64,000 nucleotides of DNA from Priestia endophytica DSM 13796 (GTDB taxonomy: Bacteria > Bacillota > Bacilli > Bacillales > Bacillaceae_H): assembly GCF_900115845.1 (NCBI RefSeq), contig NZ_FOXX01000004.1:293653-357652 (forward strand), written 5' to 3'. Below, piece after piece: positions 45,303-54,431 of this stretch. Both the position numbers and the translations under genes were made by a program. The first letter of the stretch is position 1; every line of letters starts with the position of its first letter. Under the pieces are notes generated by a model. That model did no database searches. It was not told where the DNA came from and was given only the letters and a program-made list of their open reading frames with translations.

Positions 45303-45340
45303 AAAAAGCCATCGCATTTGTTTAAACACGATGGCTTTGA
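45303..45340. terminator. Terminator for the germination permease gene
   Basis: AAAGCCATCG / CGATGGCTTT, 10-bp stem with A-run upstream; faces the minus-strand gene. A weak dif-like arm AGTTCATATAA is at about 45225. Confidence 0.75.
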
Positions 45341-45357
45341 AATATACCTAGAGGTTA

Positions 45358-46476
45358 TTATGTTATATTTGATTTCAATCTCCCTTTCTTCTTGAAACGG
45401 TTACGAATCAGGGTAACAAGCAGCATTAACAATGGAATAACAACATGGAAATAAACAATAATATAACGGGTGAAATAGATACCTTCCTCTGTGTGTTCTG
45501 AATAACTGGAGGCCATAGTCATTGACAAAAAGATGATAATAAAAGCAATGGGTAAAATAATCTGCTGATGATTTTTTAATTTGAACAAATCTACGATTCC
45601 AATTAGGGCACCATAAAAGAAGATGGATGCCTTGAAAAACACCGTGATCAACAAAGTAAACACAACAATAACATCTACTCGTTGAACAAATTCAAGAAGG
45701 TTGATCTTTCCGACGGTTAATAACAAAGGAAAAGTAGATTTCTTTACTTCTTCAACACCAAGGACAGCGATATTTAAACTTGCTGTCCAAGATAAGATAA
45801 GACCACCTGAAATCAAGGCAGACAACCATACTTTTTTTACTAATCTAGGACGATTTAAATAAGGAAGTAGCGTCATAAAGACAATCAATTGATTAAAAGG
45901 AAAATTGCTAGTCTCCAGAAAGGCCGTTGTTAATATGAGTGTCCAGCCGTTTTCCAGAAACGGCTGGACTTTATCTAAGTCAATATCACCTGAAACAAGA
46001 ACAAGAAAATTTCCAGTTATCCCAAATAATATTAATATGACAATAAATACTTCCGCTGTTCTCCCTACTACTTCAATACCTAGATAAAGTACATAAGATA
46101 TGGTAAGGACGAATAGGATAATGATGGCTAGTAAGGGGGTTTGCGGTAATATCGATGAAACCAGCAAATCCCCGAAACTACGTATATTATCGGCAGCATT
46201 ATACAAAAAGTAGAGAACGTATAACAAGCCAATAATCCATCCTAGGTATTTACCAAATATTTTTTTAGTATGTCCAGTAAGAGGTAAGTTGGGATATTGT
46301 CGAAATAAAAAGTAATAAACGAAAAAAAAGGCTATTCCTACAAACATTCCTAAAAGAATGGCCAGCCAGACATCTTTTTTCGCATTTATTCCATAACTTG
46401 TGACCACTGCAGTCCCCATCTCAAATATAAACATCAAGGAAAATAGTTGAATAACGCTAATTTTGGCTTTCTCCAC
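45358..46476 (-). CDS. GerB-family spore germination permease
   Basis: 372 residues, ten hydrophobic spans, of the GerAB/GerKB/YndE (amino-acid-permease-like) family: KISVIQLFSLMFIFEMGTAVV, GYLGWIIGLLYVLYFLYNAADNIRSFGDLLVSSILPQTPL-type segment and NFPFNQLIVFMTLLPYL. In complete systems it is the B subunit of a germinant receptor made with GerA and GerC subunits. Neither partner is adjacent, so this is an orphan. GTG start after GGGGGGAG. Confidence 0.88.
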   Translation of the reverse strand: MEKAKISVIQLFSLMFIFEMGTAVVTSYGINAKKDVWLAILLGMFVGIAFFFVYYFLFRQYPNLPLTGHTKKIFGKYLGWIIGLLYVLYFLYNAADNIRSFGDLLVSSILPQTPLLAIIILFVLTISYVLYLGIEVVGRTAEVFIVILILFGITGNFLVLVSGDIDLDKVQPFLENGWTLILTTAFLETSNFPFNQLIVFMTLLPYLNRPRLVKKVWLSALISGGLILSWTASLNIAVLGVEEVKKSTFPLLLTVGKINLLEFVQRVDVIVVFTLLITVFFKASIFFYGALIGIVDLFKLKNHQQIILPIAFIIIFLSMTMASSYSEHTEEGIYFTRYIIVYFHVVIPLLMLLVTLIRNRFKKKGRLKSNIT

Positions 46477-46833
46477 TGTCTAGGAACTCCCCCCTTTATC
46501 CAACGATTTAACCTGCACGCTTGTACATCTTATCTAATCATTTATTCTCCCCTACTTTCCTATTTTCAATACTTTTACGAACGGTTTGTAATGTGAAATA
46601 ATTAAATAATGAAAGGATTTCATAAAGGGCAAGAAGACTTTTTCATTGACCAACCAGATACCTTTAGGTAATTTAGAACAGTAAAATAATTTGTTAAGAA
46701 GCTGATGGAAGAACAAAATCTTGAGAAAAACTTTGCTTTTCAATCTTTTTAACATTTTTAATTTTATAAATCACAACAAATATCAAAAGGAAGAACTTGA
46801 TACCTCTTATAATTTTCTTGAGGAGTGAGATAA
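46477..46833. other. Divergent gap holding a small decayed ORF
   Basis: Besides the pseudogene at 46609-46752, this stretch contains the promoters of the flanking divergent genes (not resolved). Confidence 0.4.
46609..46752 (+). pseudogene. Small ORF with two in-frame TAA codons
   Basis: One frame reads MKGFHKGQEDFFIDQPDTFR-stop-FRTVK-stop-FVKKLMEEQNLEKNFAFQSF-stop with no shift. Both internal TAA codons are explained by CAA to TAA. The family is unknown; the product would be 47 residues. Confidence 0.45.
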
Positions 46834-47916
46834 ATGAATGAACATATACAGCTTATGATTGATTAGATTGGGGAAAAATTAAAAAATGAATTTTCGCTAG
46901 ATGAATTATCCCATTATATCGGGTATTCTCCTTATTATTGTTCTTTTAAGTTCCATCAAGTCACAGGTATAAGTATTAGGCGTTATATTCTTCTTAGAAG
47001 ATTGTATTTATCTACGGTATATTTAGCAAAATATAGAAATATCATTGATATTGCCCTTGATTACGATTATTCTTCACAAGAAGCATATAGTAGGGCTTTT
47101 AAAACCGTGTTTGGTGTAAACCCAAGAGAATTTCAAGTTAACAAGATGCCTGTTCAATCATTTGTTAAACTCACTATAAATAAAGACAAGGAATGGTGTA
47201 GAATGAATATTTCTAGAAAAATGGAGGTTGAACAGTTACAAAATGAGAAGAGTGAGTTTTTCGACAAATATGTACTCAATATATTGAATGGTCAAGTTAT
47301 GTATGAAGAGTTTAAAGATAAAAAACTAATGGGAGATGCTGATTACGTTCCATTTAATGAAGCGATGTGTGTAAACGCGACTACTAAACATGTTTTTAAT
47401 GAAGAGTTTATAAAAACACGAGCATCGGGACATCATGAACCAGGGGAAAAGTATATTAAAAAAGTTATCAATCCATTAGACAATCTTTTTAATAAAGAGT
47501 TTAAATGTATGGTTTTATGGTTTGGTGAAGACATGTTTTGTCAAATGAACCTACTTACATTACTTTCCTATCTTGAACAATCCGAGTATGATGGCAAAGT
47601 GTTCTTAAATAGCTTTAGAGAAGATGAATTTAAAGTAAGTCAAACTGAACTTGAATTAGGTAACTATGATGCTGTATACAACGAAGTATTGGTAAATCAT
47701 AAAAAACAAAAACCATCACATGAACTACTTCCAGACGTGTATCAGGCAATAGATATATATTTAGATATGCTGAAAGAAAATAATGCAGTAGTAAAGTATA
47801 TTTCCAAAAATAAAGATTTGCCAACGTTAGAATTAGTGAATAGATTATTTAATCTTTTTCCAACAATAGGATATGGAGATTCACAATACATAGAGCTAAT
47901 TAATAAAACGAGATAA
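46834..47916 (+). pseudogene. AraC-family regulator interrupted by one TAG
   Basis: ATG at 46834 after GAGGAGTGAGATAA reads MNEHIQLMID-stop-IGEKLKNEFSLDELSHYIGYSPYYCSFKFHQVTGISIRRYI in one frame to 47916. TAG is at 46864-46866; related AraC proteins have Trp here, so TGG to TAG is likely. The AraC helix-turn-helix pair (about residues 10-110, second helix ending NPREFQ) is otherwise intact. The C-terminal 200 residues (VLWFGEDMFCQMNLLTLLSYLEQ...) are the companion domain of one Bacillus AraC subgroup, perhaps DUF1835-like. Translation could restart at TTG 47002, but that would lose half the DNA-binding domain. Confidence 0.75.
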
Positions 47917-47968
47917 AAAGAACAACCCTATCACACATACCTAAGGTGAAATGGGTTGTTCTTTTTAT
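47913..47968. terminator. Convergent bidirectional terminator
   Basis: ATAAAAAGAACAACCC ... GGGTTGTTCTTTTTAT, 16-bp perfect stem between two convergent genes. Confidence 0.85.
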
Positions 47969-47978
47969 CTAACCTATC

Positions 47979-49151
47979 TTAATACACATCACGCTGATAA
48001 CGTTTTTCTTTTTTCATAGCCGCTAGCTGTTCTTCGGCTTCTTCACGACTCATGTTTCCTTCTTTTTCAATAATGGAAATCAATGCTTCGTGAACGTCTT
48101 TTGCCATGTATTCCTTATCTCCACAAACATAGAAATAAGCTCCAGCTTGTAGCCATTCATATAATTCCTTGCTGTTTTCAAGCATTTTATGCTGTACATA
48201 TACCTTTTGTTCTGTATCACGAGAGAACGCCGTGTCTAACTTTGTAAGTACACCCTCTTTTTGATACTTCTCTAACTCGTCTTGATAAAGGAAATCTGTT
48301 GCTGAATACTGATCACCAAAGAATAACCACGATTTCCCACTACCTTTATTTACTGAACGTTCCTCAATAAATGAACGGAATGGCGCAATCCCAGTTCCTG
48401 GACCAACCATAATGATATCTGTTTCTTCTGATTCCGGCAGATGAAAATGTTTATTTGGTTGAATGAAGATTGGAAGTGTATCCCCTGCTTCTGCACGTTC
48501 TGCACATTGAACCGAACAAACTCCTTTTCGGTCCCTGTCGTAAGATGTATAACGTACAACACCAATTGTTAAATGGACTTCATCCGGATTTGCAGCTAAA
48601 CTGCTTGCAATCGAATAAAGGCGTGGTGGAATTTTTCTTAAAAGAGATACGATTTCTTGGGCAGAAGCCTTCCACGGACCAAAGTCACGTAACATATCAA
48701 GTAAATCACGTCCATAAATATATTCCTTTACTCGACTTACATCTTCAGCATCTAAAAGCGCTTTTAGCTCTTCACTTTCTGTAAACTGTGCTGCTTGTTG
48801 TAAAATCTTCTTTGTTAGTAACGTAATTTCAAAATAAGTTGTTAATGCTTCCTTCAGTGGAAGTGTATCGCCTTTCTTATTAATCGTTACAACTTGTTCT
48901 CCATCCCATTGCATTTCTGTCAGAAGTTCAGCTACTAATTCTTGATCATTTTCAGGTACGATACCTAAAGCATCACCTGGAACGTAAGAAAATCCTGAAT
49001 CTTTTAAAGAAAATTCAATATGTCTTGTTTCTTTATTAGAGCCCTCATGATTTAAATTAATATTTTTGAGCACCTTTGCTTGAAATGGGTTTGTTCTTGA
49101 ATATACTGGCACTTTCTTGTCTCCCTTTGTTTGATCTATAGTAAGTTTCAT
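47979..49151 (-). CDS. CysJ-like FAD/NADPH reductase without flavodoxin domain
   Basis: 390 residues. The FAD-binding domain shows RHIEFSLKDSGFSYVPGDALGI and RLYSIASS, followed by the NADPH domain with VGPGTGIAPFRSFIEER, WLFFGDQ, DFLYQDEL and the C-terminal YFYVCGDKEYMAKDVHEAL...YQRDVY, all as in the C-terminal two thirds of sulfite reductase flavoprotein (CysJ, about 600 residues). The FMN/flavodoxin domain is absent; the start at 49151 with GAGGTGAAGAAT rules out truncation by misread start. A separate flavodoxin would be needed to pass electrons on. No cysI is nearby. Confidence 0.85.
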   Translation of the reverse strand: MKLTIDQTKGDKKVPVYSRTNPFQAKVLKNINLNHEGSNKETRHIEFSLKDSGFSYVPGDALGIVPENDQELVAELLTEMQWDGEQVVTINKKGDTLPLKEALTTYFEITLLTKKILQQAAQFTESEELKALLDAEDVSRVKEYIYGRDLLDMLRDFGPWKASAQEIVSLLRKIPPRLYSIASSLAANPDEVHLTIGVVRYTSYDRDRKGVCSVQCAERAEAGDTLPIFIQPNKHFHLPESEETDIIMVGPGTGIAPFRSFIEERSVNKGSGKSWLFFGDQYSATDFLYQDELEKYQKEGVLTKLDTAFSRDTEQKVYVQHKMLENSKELYEWLQAGAYFYVCGDKEYMAKDVHEALISIIEKEGNMSREEAEEQLAAMKKEKRYQRDVY

Positions 49152-49338
49152 ATTCTTCACCTCACTAAGTTTATCACATAATTATAACATTGAAATAATT
49201 CGCTATGTGAAAATAAAACCTGAGTTTCTTAATTTTTTCTGATAAATGAAATAAAGCTCCTACCCCAAAACTCTTAATGTAAGTCGGCAGAAGCTCGTTC
49301 ATTAAAGAGTAAGTATATTAAAAGGATCAGTTATGTAA

Positions 49339-49366
49339 GACCTTTGCTCATTCTGAGCAAAGGCTT
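49339..49366. repeat. CCTTTGC hairpin repeat, copy E
   Basis: GACCTTTGCTC-ATTCT-GAGCAAAGGCTT. Matches copy A in stem and loop; the ATTCCCCTAT lead-in is not conserved and CAGTTATGTAAG precedes it. Confidence 0.65.
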
Positions 49367-49381
49367 TCTTTATGAGTGTAA

Positions 49382-49424
49382 AATAACAATAAACCGGTTG
49401 ATAGTCAACTAGTTTATTGTTATT
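49382..49424. terminator. Inverted repeat at the end of the LysR gene
   Basis: AATAACAATAAAC ... GTTTATTGTTATT, 13-bp stem overlapping the stop codon of the lysR-type gene. Confidence 0.65.
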
Positions 49425-50289
49425 CGAACATTTTATGCTTGAAAAAATCCATAAATACAGACTCTGATTTTCCTTTTAGATATATAAAATCAATACTAAT
49501 ATTAGTCTTTATATCTGGATCCATTTCTACTCTGAATAATTTATTATGTTCTATCTCTTTTTGCACACAATGTGCAGGTAAGAAACTAATACCTAATCCT
49601 TGCAGTACTAGATTTTTGGCAGTTTCCATATTATCCACTTCTAAATATATATTCGGATTTATTCCTTTGCTTAAGAATAATCTATGAATGAAAAGCCAAT
49701 CCATAGAGCCGTAATCAAATAAGATAAGGGGGTGCTCTCCTACGTCTTCTATTGTTACTTTTTCTTTTTTTAAAAATGGATGATTTGGTGGAACAAAAAG
49801 GCTTATAGGGTCATTATAAAGACGAATAGATTCAATTTGAGAATGAGCCTCCGTTCTTATAATTCCGAAGTCGACTTCTTTGTTAATGACCTTACGTAGA
49901 ATATCTTTAGAATGCCCTGTTAAAATTTTTATTCTAACATCCTTAAATTCAGATTTGAAAGCTGGCAGGATATTTGGCAATACATTGTTTGAAATCGATA
50001 AGGCACTCCCAATTACTAACTCATAAGGAATAAAGACTTGTTGCAACCCATATGTTGCTTCTTGATAAGATTGAAGAATTTTCTGAGCATGAGGCAAGAA
50101 ATATTCCCCTTTTTCAGTTAATGATGTTTTATTCCCAGCTCTATTAAAAAGTTTTATATTCATCTCCCGTTCTAATGACTGGATACGTGCTGTAACAGAA
50201 GGCTGAGTTAAATAAAGAGCTTCTGCTGCTTTGTTGAAACTACCTAGTTGACAAACGTATAGGAAAGCTTCAATGTTTTCAATGTTCAT
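49420..50289 (-). CDS. LysR-family transcriptional regulator
   Basis: 289 residues. N-terminal winged helix MNIENIEAFLYVCQLGSFNKAAEALYLTQPSVTARIQSLEREMNIKLFNR is the LysR signature; the effector domain (about 90-289) follows. It sits 79 bases downstream of, and in the same direction as, the aspartate/glutamate racemase-family gene. That is unlike the usual divergent arrangement, but the two may still be linked. ATG after GGAGCAATTAGAAA. Confidence 0.92.
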   Translation of the reverse strand: MNIENIEAFLYVCQLGSFNKAAEALYLTQPSVTARIQSLEREMNIKLFNRAGNKTSLTEKGEYFLPHAQKILQSYQEATYGLQQVFIPYELVIGSALSISNNVLPNILPAFKSEFKDVRIKILTGHSKDILRKVINKEVDFGIIRTEAHSQIESIRLYNDPISLFVPPNHPFLKKEKVTIEDVGEHPLILFDYGSMDWLFIHRLFLSKGINPNIYLEVDNMETAKNLVLQGLGISFLPAHCVQKEIEHNKLFRVEMDPDIKTNISIDFIYLKGKSESVFMDFFKHKMFE

Positions 50290-50368
50290 TTTCTAATTGC
50301 TCCTTATTTATATATATGGATGGATATATTTTATTATAATGAATGTCTATTCTTAATATTAACCTCCA

Positions 50369-51061
50369 TTAACACTTTATCAGATCATTGGCATTTTTGA
50401 TTACAGCTCTAGCTAAAATCTCTGTTGGGTCAATAATTGCTGAAAATGAAGATGATTTAAGAACTAAAGGAATCTCCGTGCATCCTGCTATAATTGCTTC
50501 TGCACCTTCTTCAATTAAGCTTCTAGCAATTTTTGAAAGATAAGAACTACCCTGTTCTAAATTCCCTCCTTTAATTGCATAGATACCTTTCATTACTTCC
50601 TTTTGCATTTGTATATTTGGTTCAATAACTTCTATTTTATAATGATGGCAACTATGTTGGTACAGTTTTGCATTGATGGTTCCATCAGTAGCTAATAATC
50701 CTACTTTTTTAAAATGATGTTTCTTTAAAAACTTAGCCGTCTCTAATGGCATATGTAAAATAGGTATACTAACAGCATTTTCTACTGATTTAACAAAAAA
50801 ATGAGCTGTGTTACATGCTACTACAAGAAAATCTGCTCCTGCAGACTCTAAACGGTGTGCAGACTCTATCATAAAAGGAGTAGGATCTGTTCCTTTTCCT
50901 AAAATAGCTGTTGTTCGATCTGGTATTTGAGGGAAATTGTCCGTTATAAGGTGAAGATGATCTTGGTCTTTCTCAGCAGGGGTAAACGAGATTATTTTTT
51001 GCATTAAATCAACAGTTGCTAATGGACCCATTCCACCCATAATTCCTACTACTTTCTTCAC
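50369..51061 (-). CDS. Aspartate/glutamate racemase-family protein
   Basis: 230 residues. KKVVGIMGGMGPLATVDLMQKII is the family N-terminus, the first catalytic cysteine is in FLVVACNTAHF and the second in AEAIIAGCTEIPLVLK. Cofactor-independent racemases of this family interconvert D/L-aspartate or glutamate, or act on hydantoin-type substrates. Start at GTG 51061 gives the canonical MKKVVGIMGGMGP; upstream GTGs at 51073/51070 are possible, and no start has a strong ribosome site. Confidence 0.88.
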   Translation of the reverse strand: MKKVVGIMGGMGPLATVDLMQKIISFTPAEKDQDHLHLITDNFPQIPDRTTAILGKGTDPTPFMIESAHRLESAGADFLVVACNTAHFFVKSVENAVSIPILHMPLETAKFLKKHHFKKVGLLATDGTINAKLYQHSCHHYKIEVIEPNIQMQKEVMKGIYAIKGGNLEQGSSYLSKIARSLIEEGAEAIIAGCTEIPLVLKSSSFSAIIDPTEILARAVIKNANDLIKC

Positions 51062-51447
51062 TATATTCACCACTTTTATATTATTTTGAACCTTGCATTT
51101 CCAATAAATGAAACTATTTTCTTTATTATAGTTTTAGTTTCAAGGTGTGAATTATAGAAATAATCTATATAGTAATAGAAACTCTATATTGATAGAATTT
51201 TTAAAAATATGCTGAAAATAAAAAAAATACCGATATGTACTGTATAACGTCCATTCCAGGAAGTGAAAAGGATAAATCTCAAATAACGGTGAATTTTAAG
51301 TTAGTCAATATACTAGCTGTTTGGTAGGAAACTTGTTAAATCATTAATGTTCAACTTTTATAAAATATAAAGCAGATTTATAGACATGAACAAGGTGGGT
51401 CTATTATATTTCAAGTCAGATACATTCTAATCCAAAGGAGGAGTTGG
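51062..51447. other. AT-rich divergent intergenic gap
   Basis: 386 bases with no ORF, hairpin or clear repeat. Promoters of the racemase and thioredoxin genes are presumably here. Confidence 0.35.
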
Positions 51448-51783
51448 ATGAAAGAAGTGACAGAATTAATTTCATTGGATTCAATAGAGAATTTTATAAA
51501 CAATCACAAGTTAAGTTTCTTATATATTTCAAAACCAGAATGCGTAGTATGTCACGCTGTTCTGCCACAACTAAGAGTATTGTTAGAACAGTTTCCAAGT
51601 ATCAAATTAGCTCATATAAACGCTAATAATGTAGAAGAGGTTGCTGGCAGATTTTCAGTTTTTACCGTTCCCGTACTTCTTTTGTTTATTGAAGGAACTG
51701 AATTTGTAAGAGAAGCTCGTTTCGTCCATTTTGAACAGTTAGAACAAAAATTAAAAAGAATTTATCAGTTATACAAAGATTGA
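51448..51783 (+). CDS. Thioredoxin-family protein (CVVC)
   Basis: 111 residues, thioredoxin fold: FLYISKPECVVCHAVLPQLRVLLEQFPSIKLAHINANNVEEVAGRFSVFTVPVLLLFIEG. The active site is CVVC rather than CGPC, and the cis-proline is in VFTVPV. Close in layout to YdbP-type small thioredoxins. Cytoplasmic, no signal peptide. ATG after AAAGGAGGAGTTGG. Monocistronic. Confidence 0.87.
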   Translation: MKEVTELISLDSIENFINNHKLSFLYISKPECVVCHAVLPQLRVLLEQFPSIKLAHINANNVEEVAGRFSVFTVPVLLLFIEGTEFVREARFVHFEQLEQKLKRIYQLYKD

Positions 51784-51831
51784 TTTACAAATTTTATGTT
51801 AAATGAACATACCTACTCTTCTTTTAACCCT

Positions 51832-51874
51832 AACAATAGATCCCTTTGTTAAATAAAGGGATCTATTGTTATTT
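51832..51874 (+). terminator. Terminator of the thioredoxin gene
   Basis: AACAATAGATCCCTTT / AAAGGGATCTATTGTT, 16-bp perfect stem, then ATTTT. Confidence 0.9.
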
Positions 51875-51963
51875 TATACGTACTCTACACATTTGTAGTT
51901 CCCCTAAAAAGGATTCTAGACAGCGACACAAAAAAGATCTTTTACATGAATCTCTTTACATAA

Positions 51964-51993
51964 AAATAACGCCCAGTTAATTGGGCGTTATTT
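51964..51993. terminator. Terminator-like hairpin
   Basis: AAATAACGCCCA GTTAAT TGGGCGTTATTT, 12-bp stem. Confidence 0.75.
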
Positions 51994-52262
51994 CTATGTA
52001 AAAAGTAATTTTAATTATTTAAACAGTAGTTCGATATTAATAGCACCCTATCTTTATTTGAATAATGAAATAAATCAACTTTATTCAAATAAAAAAGGAC
52101 ATTCCTTATATGCCCTGTTCCCTTGTATCAGCCCCACCTACGCTAGATACTGTGACAGCCACTCATGCCATCCCACCTACTCTCAGTATAAATGAAAGCG
52201 ATTACAAAGTAAAGGAATTATTTAAATATTATATTTTTAAAATGTATATCCTATTCACTCTC

Positions 52263-52290
52263 AGTCACCATAATGTTAATTATTACCCAT
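52263..52290 (+). repeat. dif-like 28-bp site, copy m
   Basis: AGTCACCATAA, centre TGTTAA, right arm TTATTACCCAT; left part resembles copy i. Confidence 0.35.
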
Positions 52291-52525
52291 TCAAATGAAA
52301 TAAACGAAGATATAGGTTGATCAATTACAGGTTTGTTTCTTATAGATGCCAAGATTAATATTCAAGGAAAAACAGAAAGGTAAGCTTCTCTATAAGTTAG
52401 ATAGCCCAAGCCTATCTATATGTACAATTTATTCGAACAAATTCTACGTACTCTGAATAAAGTAATATTTTTTACCTCTATCATAAAAATGCCCTTAGTC
52501 AGCTGATTCTAATCATTAGTAACCC

Positions 52526-52567
52526 AAAAGAATCCCCCACTATCTACGATGTGGGGAATTTTCTTTT
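52526..52567. terminator. Terminator-like hairpin
   Basis: AAAAGAATCCCCCAC ... GTGGGGAATTTTCTTTT, with long stem and runs on both sides. Confidence 0.7.
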
Positions 52568-52766
52568 AGATGAATGAATTTATCACTATGTTATTATATC
52601 CATCTCTTAATTATGTGAAAAAGGCTTTTATTGAATCATAATTTCCATCAAAGATCATCTATGAGTCGGGAAAATGGAGGATATGGTTTCTCCTATCCTT
52701 TTGGCTTTGCCCCTCTGTATTGAAAGCTAATCTCTTATTCTATTATCCTACTTCCTACTTAGCGTT

Positions 52767-53324
52767 TCATAACCAGTGTTGAGGATATTGTCGTTTGGAA
52801 AATAGATTATTGTAAAGAATTGAAATAAAAATTAATAGTAAAACTCCCAGGGATATAGGAACTAGAAATCCCCATCCTGTTTGACTGTTCACTACAACAA
52901 GTGCGCTAGCTGCTGCAGGAGGATGAAGAGTGTTGGTAAGAGCCATTAGGATTAACACAATAGCTAATACTATCCCTATAGAGAACAAACTTTTACCTAG
53001 TAAACTCCAAATAATAAGGGCAGAAGTAGTAGAAAGTAAGTGTCCTCCTATCACATTTCGTGGTTGAGACCATGCACCTTTATGAGCCTCAAATATGAGT
53101 ATACAACTGGCTCCTAAAGGAGCTATTGCCATGGGGTAACCTAAATGAAGAGTCATAAAACTAATGATAATAATAGCGATAAGTACACCTGTAGCTGAAA
53201 CAATAGAATCCCTATAGTTGATTTTACTTTTTCCTCTACCTTCTCCCTTCATTTTTCTTAAATATGTGTTTACCCCTATACTTACCTGATTACTTACATT
53301 CTGTTCAAGTTTCTTTTCTATCAT
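52767..53324 (-). CDS. HPP-family membrane protein
   Basis: 185 residues: a hydrophilic N-terminus of about 45 residues, then four hydrophobic segments. The HPP motif is in ALTNTLHPPAAASALVVV, with YPMAIAPLGASCILIFEAHKGAWSQPRNVIGGHLLS before it. Related plant and cyanobacterial HPP proteins transport nitrite; most bacterial members are uncharacterised. AGGATATT precedes the ATG. Confidence 0.87.
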   Translation of the reverse strand: MIEKKLEQNVSNQVSIGVNTYLRKMKGEGRGKSKINYRDSIVSATGVLIAIIIISFMTLHLGYPMAIAPLGASCILIFEAHKGAWSQPRNVIGGHLLSTTSALIIWSLLGKSLFSIGIVLAIVLILMALTNTLHPPAAASALVVVNSQTGWGFLVPISLGVLLLIFISILYNNLFSKRQYPQHWL

Positions 53325-53885
53325 AATATCCTGCTGTCCTTTCTACCTCTTTATAAATACTATGTGAGATTTTCTGTCATTTAGAGTTATTCTATATGAA
53401 AACTCTGAATATTTAAAGATATATTCCAAATAAATCTTTTATAAACTTAAAAACTTAGGATGATGAAGGGCTTTTTAAAGAGGAAATAGCAAGACTTTTA
53501 GGAAAAGTCATAAGTTGTTGAGTTGATTTTGGTCGATTTCAATAACCTTTAACTCTATTCTCTTTTAGCTGATACATAACCTATATATCTGTTCTAAAAT
53601 ACTAAACCTAAACAACCTAATCTCTTTTGAGACTGGTGCATTCATTACAATTAGAAATGATTTGCAGAGCTCCCCTATGGCCTATTCTCCATATATCTTT
53701 ATCGTAGACAAACGATAGATGAATTTGTTAGACCGTTTTTGTAATCTAAAACGATATATTGATGCAAATCCTTCTGTAATGAAGTTCCATATTGTGATGC
53801 CCCTTTCTATTGACATTAAATAAACTATCGGCCAAAAAGACGCTTGAATCAAATGATTCAAGCGTCTTAAAACATTAACTATGGA
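53325..53885. other. Gene-free gap with faint coding traces
   Basis: A short plus-strand stretch at about 53460-53520 (EGLFKEEIARLLGKVISC then stop) has coding-like composition but no start; possibly a gene fragment. Otherwise nothing but the hairpin at 53837. Confidence 0.3.
53837..53868. terminator. Terminator of the small membrane protein gene
   Basis: AAGACGCTTGAATC AAAT GATTCAAGCGTCTT, 14-bp perfect stem. Confidence 0.85.
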
Positions 53886-54080
53886 TTACTTAAGGTTAGT
53901 AGCACCTTTATTTCTCAAATTCTTTCCTGTGTAAAAAGAATTAACTATAAATATAAATGTTCCTAGAAACCAGCCAAAGATAGGAGAATACTCAAACACA
54001 TTTTTTAAAGCCATCCCTAAAGAAATAGATGCTAACCCTAACATTAATAAAAGTATAGTAATACCTTGTTGTTTTTGCAT
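53886..54080 (-). CDS. Small two-span membrane protein
   Basis: 64 residues with two membrane helices (ITILLLMLGLASISLGMAL and SPIFGWFLGTFIFIVNSFY) and a basic C-terminus. The start at 54080 follows AGAGGTGTTGTAT; a longer open frame lacks a ribosome site. Its own terminator follows 17 bases downstream. Family not recognised; small proteins of this form are common in Bacilli. Confidence 0.65.
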   Translation of the reverse strand: MQKQQGITILLLMLGLASISLGMALKNVFEYSPIFGWFLGTFIFIVNSFYTGKNLRNKGATNLK

Positions 54081-54141
54081 ATACAACACCTCTTTCCAAC
54101 TAAATTTTACCACAGAGTAAAGTCTTACAATATAAGTAACT

Positions 54142-54169
54142 GCTTTACATAATGTTCGCTATCGAAAAT
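54142..54169 (+). repeat. dif-like 28-bp site, copy n
   Basis: GCTTTACATAA, centre TGTTCG, right arm CTATCGAAAAT. Confidence 0.4.
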
Positions 54170-54306
54170 CATGTGAAAAGAAGCCTTCTTTCTAAAAGGA
54201 TTCTTAACAGTGGTTTTTATCGATTAGGGGTTTCCTTTTTACGAAAAATCGTATAAAATTCTAGAACCTATACTGATAGCGCATATTGTAAAAAAAGCTT
54301 GCCAAG

Positions 54307-54347
54307 TTTTTACATAGTGTCCGATAATTGAATTCGTTATGTAAAAG
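54307..54347. repeat. dif-like site copy p within an inverted repeat
   Basis: TTTTTACATA (54307-54316) is mirrored by TATGTAAAAG (54338-54347), 9 of 10 pairs, around GTGTCCGATAATTG-AATTCGT. The left part equals the dif-like family (TTTTTACATAG-TGTCCG). Confidence 0.45.
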
Positions 54348-54431
54348 TATAATTACTTCAATTGTCCTTTGCAGCGTAAGGGTAACCTTTTCTATAATAG
54401 ACAAAAAGTATCTTGAAAATTGGAGGTCATG

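Larger units (their letters stand above)
51784..52766. other. 983-bp gene-free region with three hairpins and dif-like sites
   Basis: Contains three terminator hairpins, dif-like copy m, weaker arms at about 51953 (TCTTTACATAA, directly before a hairpin) and on the minus strand near 51800. A GC-richer patch at 52105-52185 has no convincing ORF on either strand. Confidence 0.45.
54081..54431. other. Intergenic stretch with two dif-like sites
   Basis: Contains copies n and p, 165 bases apart, and an imperfect hairpin GAAGCC...GGATTC between them. No ORF. Confidence 0.45.

Noticed and set aside
18234..46866. Amber (TAG) recoding as an explanation for two interrupted genes
   Set aside because: Intact genes in the same window end in TAG and no suppressor or pyrrolysine genes are seen; simple TGG to TAG mutation is sufficient.
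52110..52298. 62-codon plus-strand ORF in a GC-richer patch
   Set aside because: No ribosome site and no recognisable pattern; the reverse strand is equally unconvincing.
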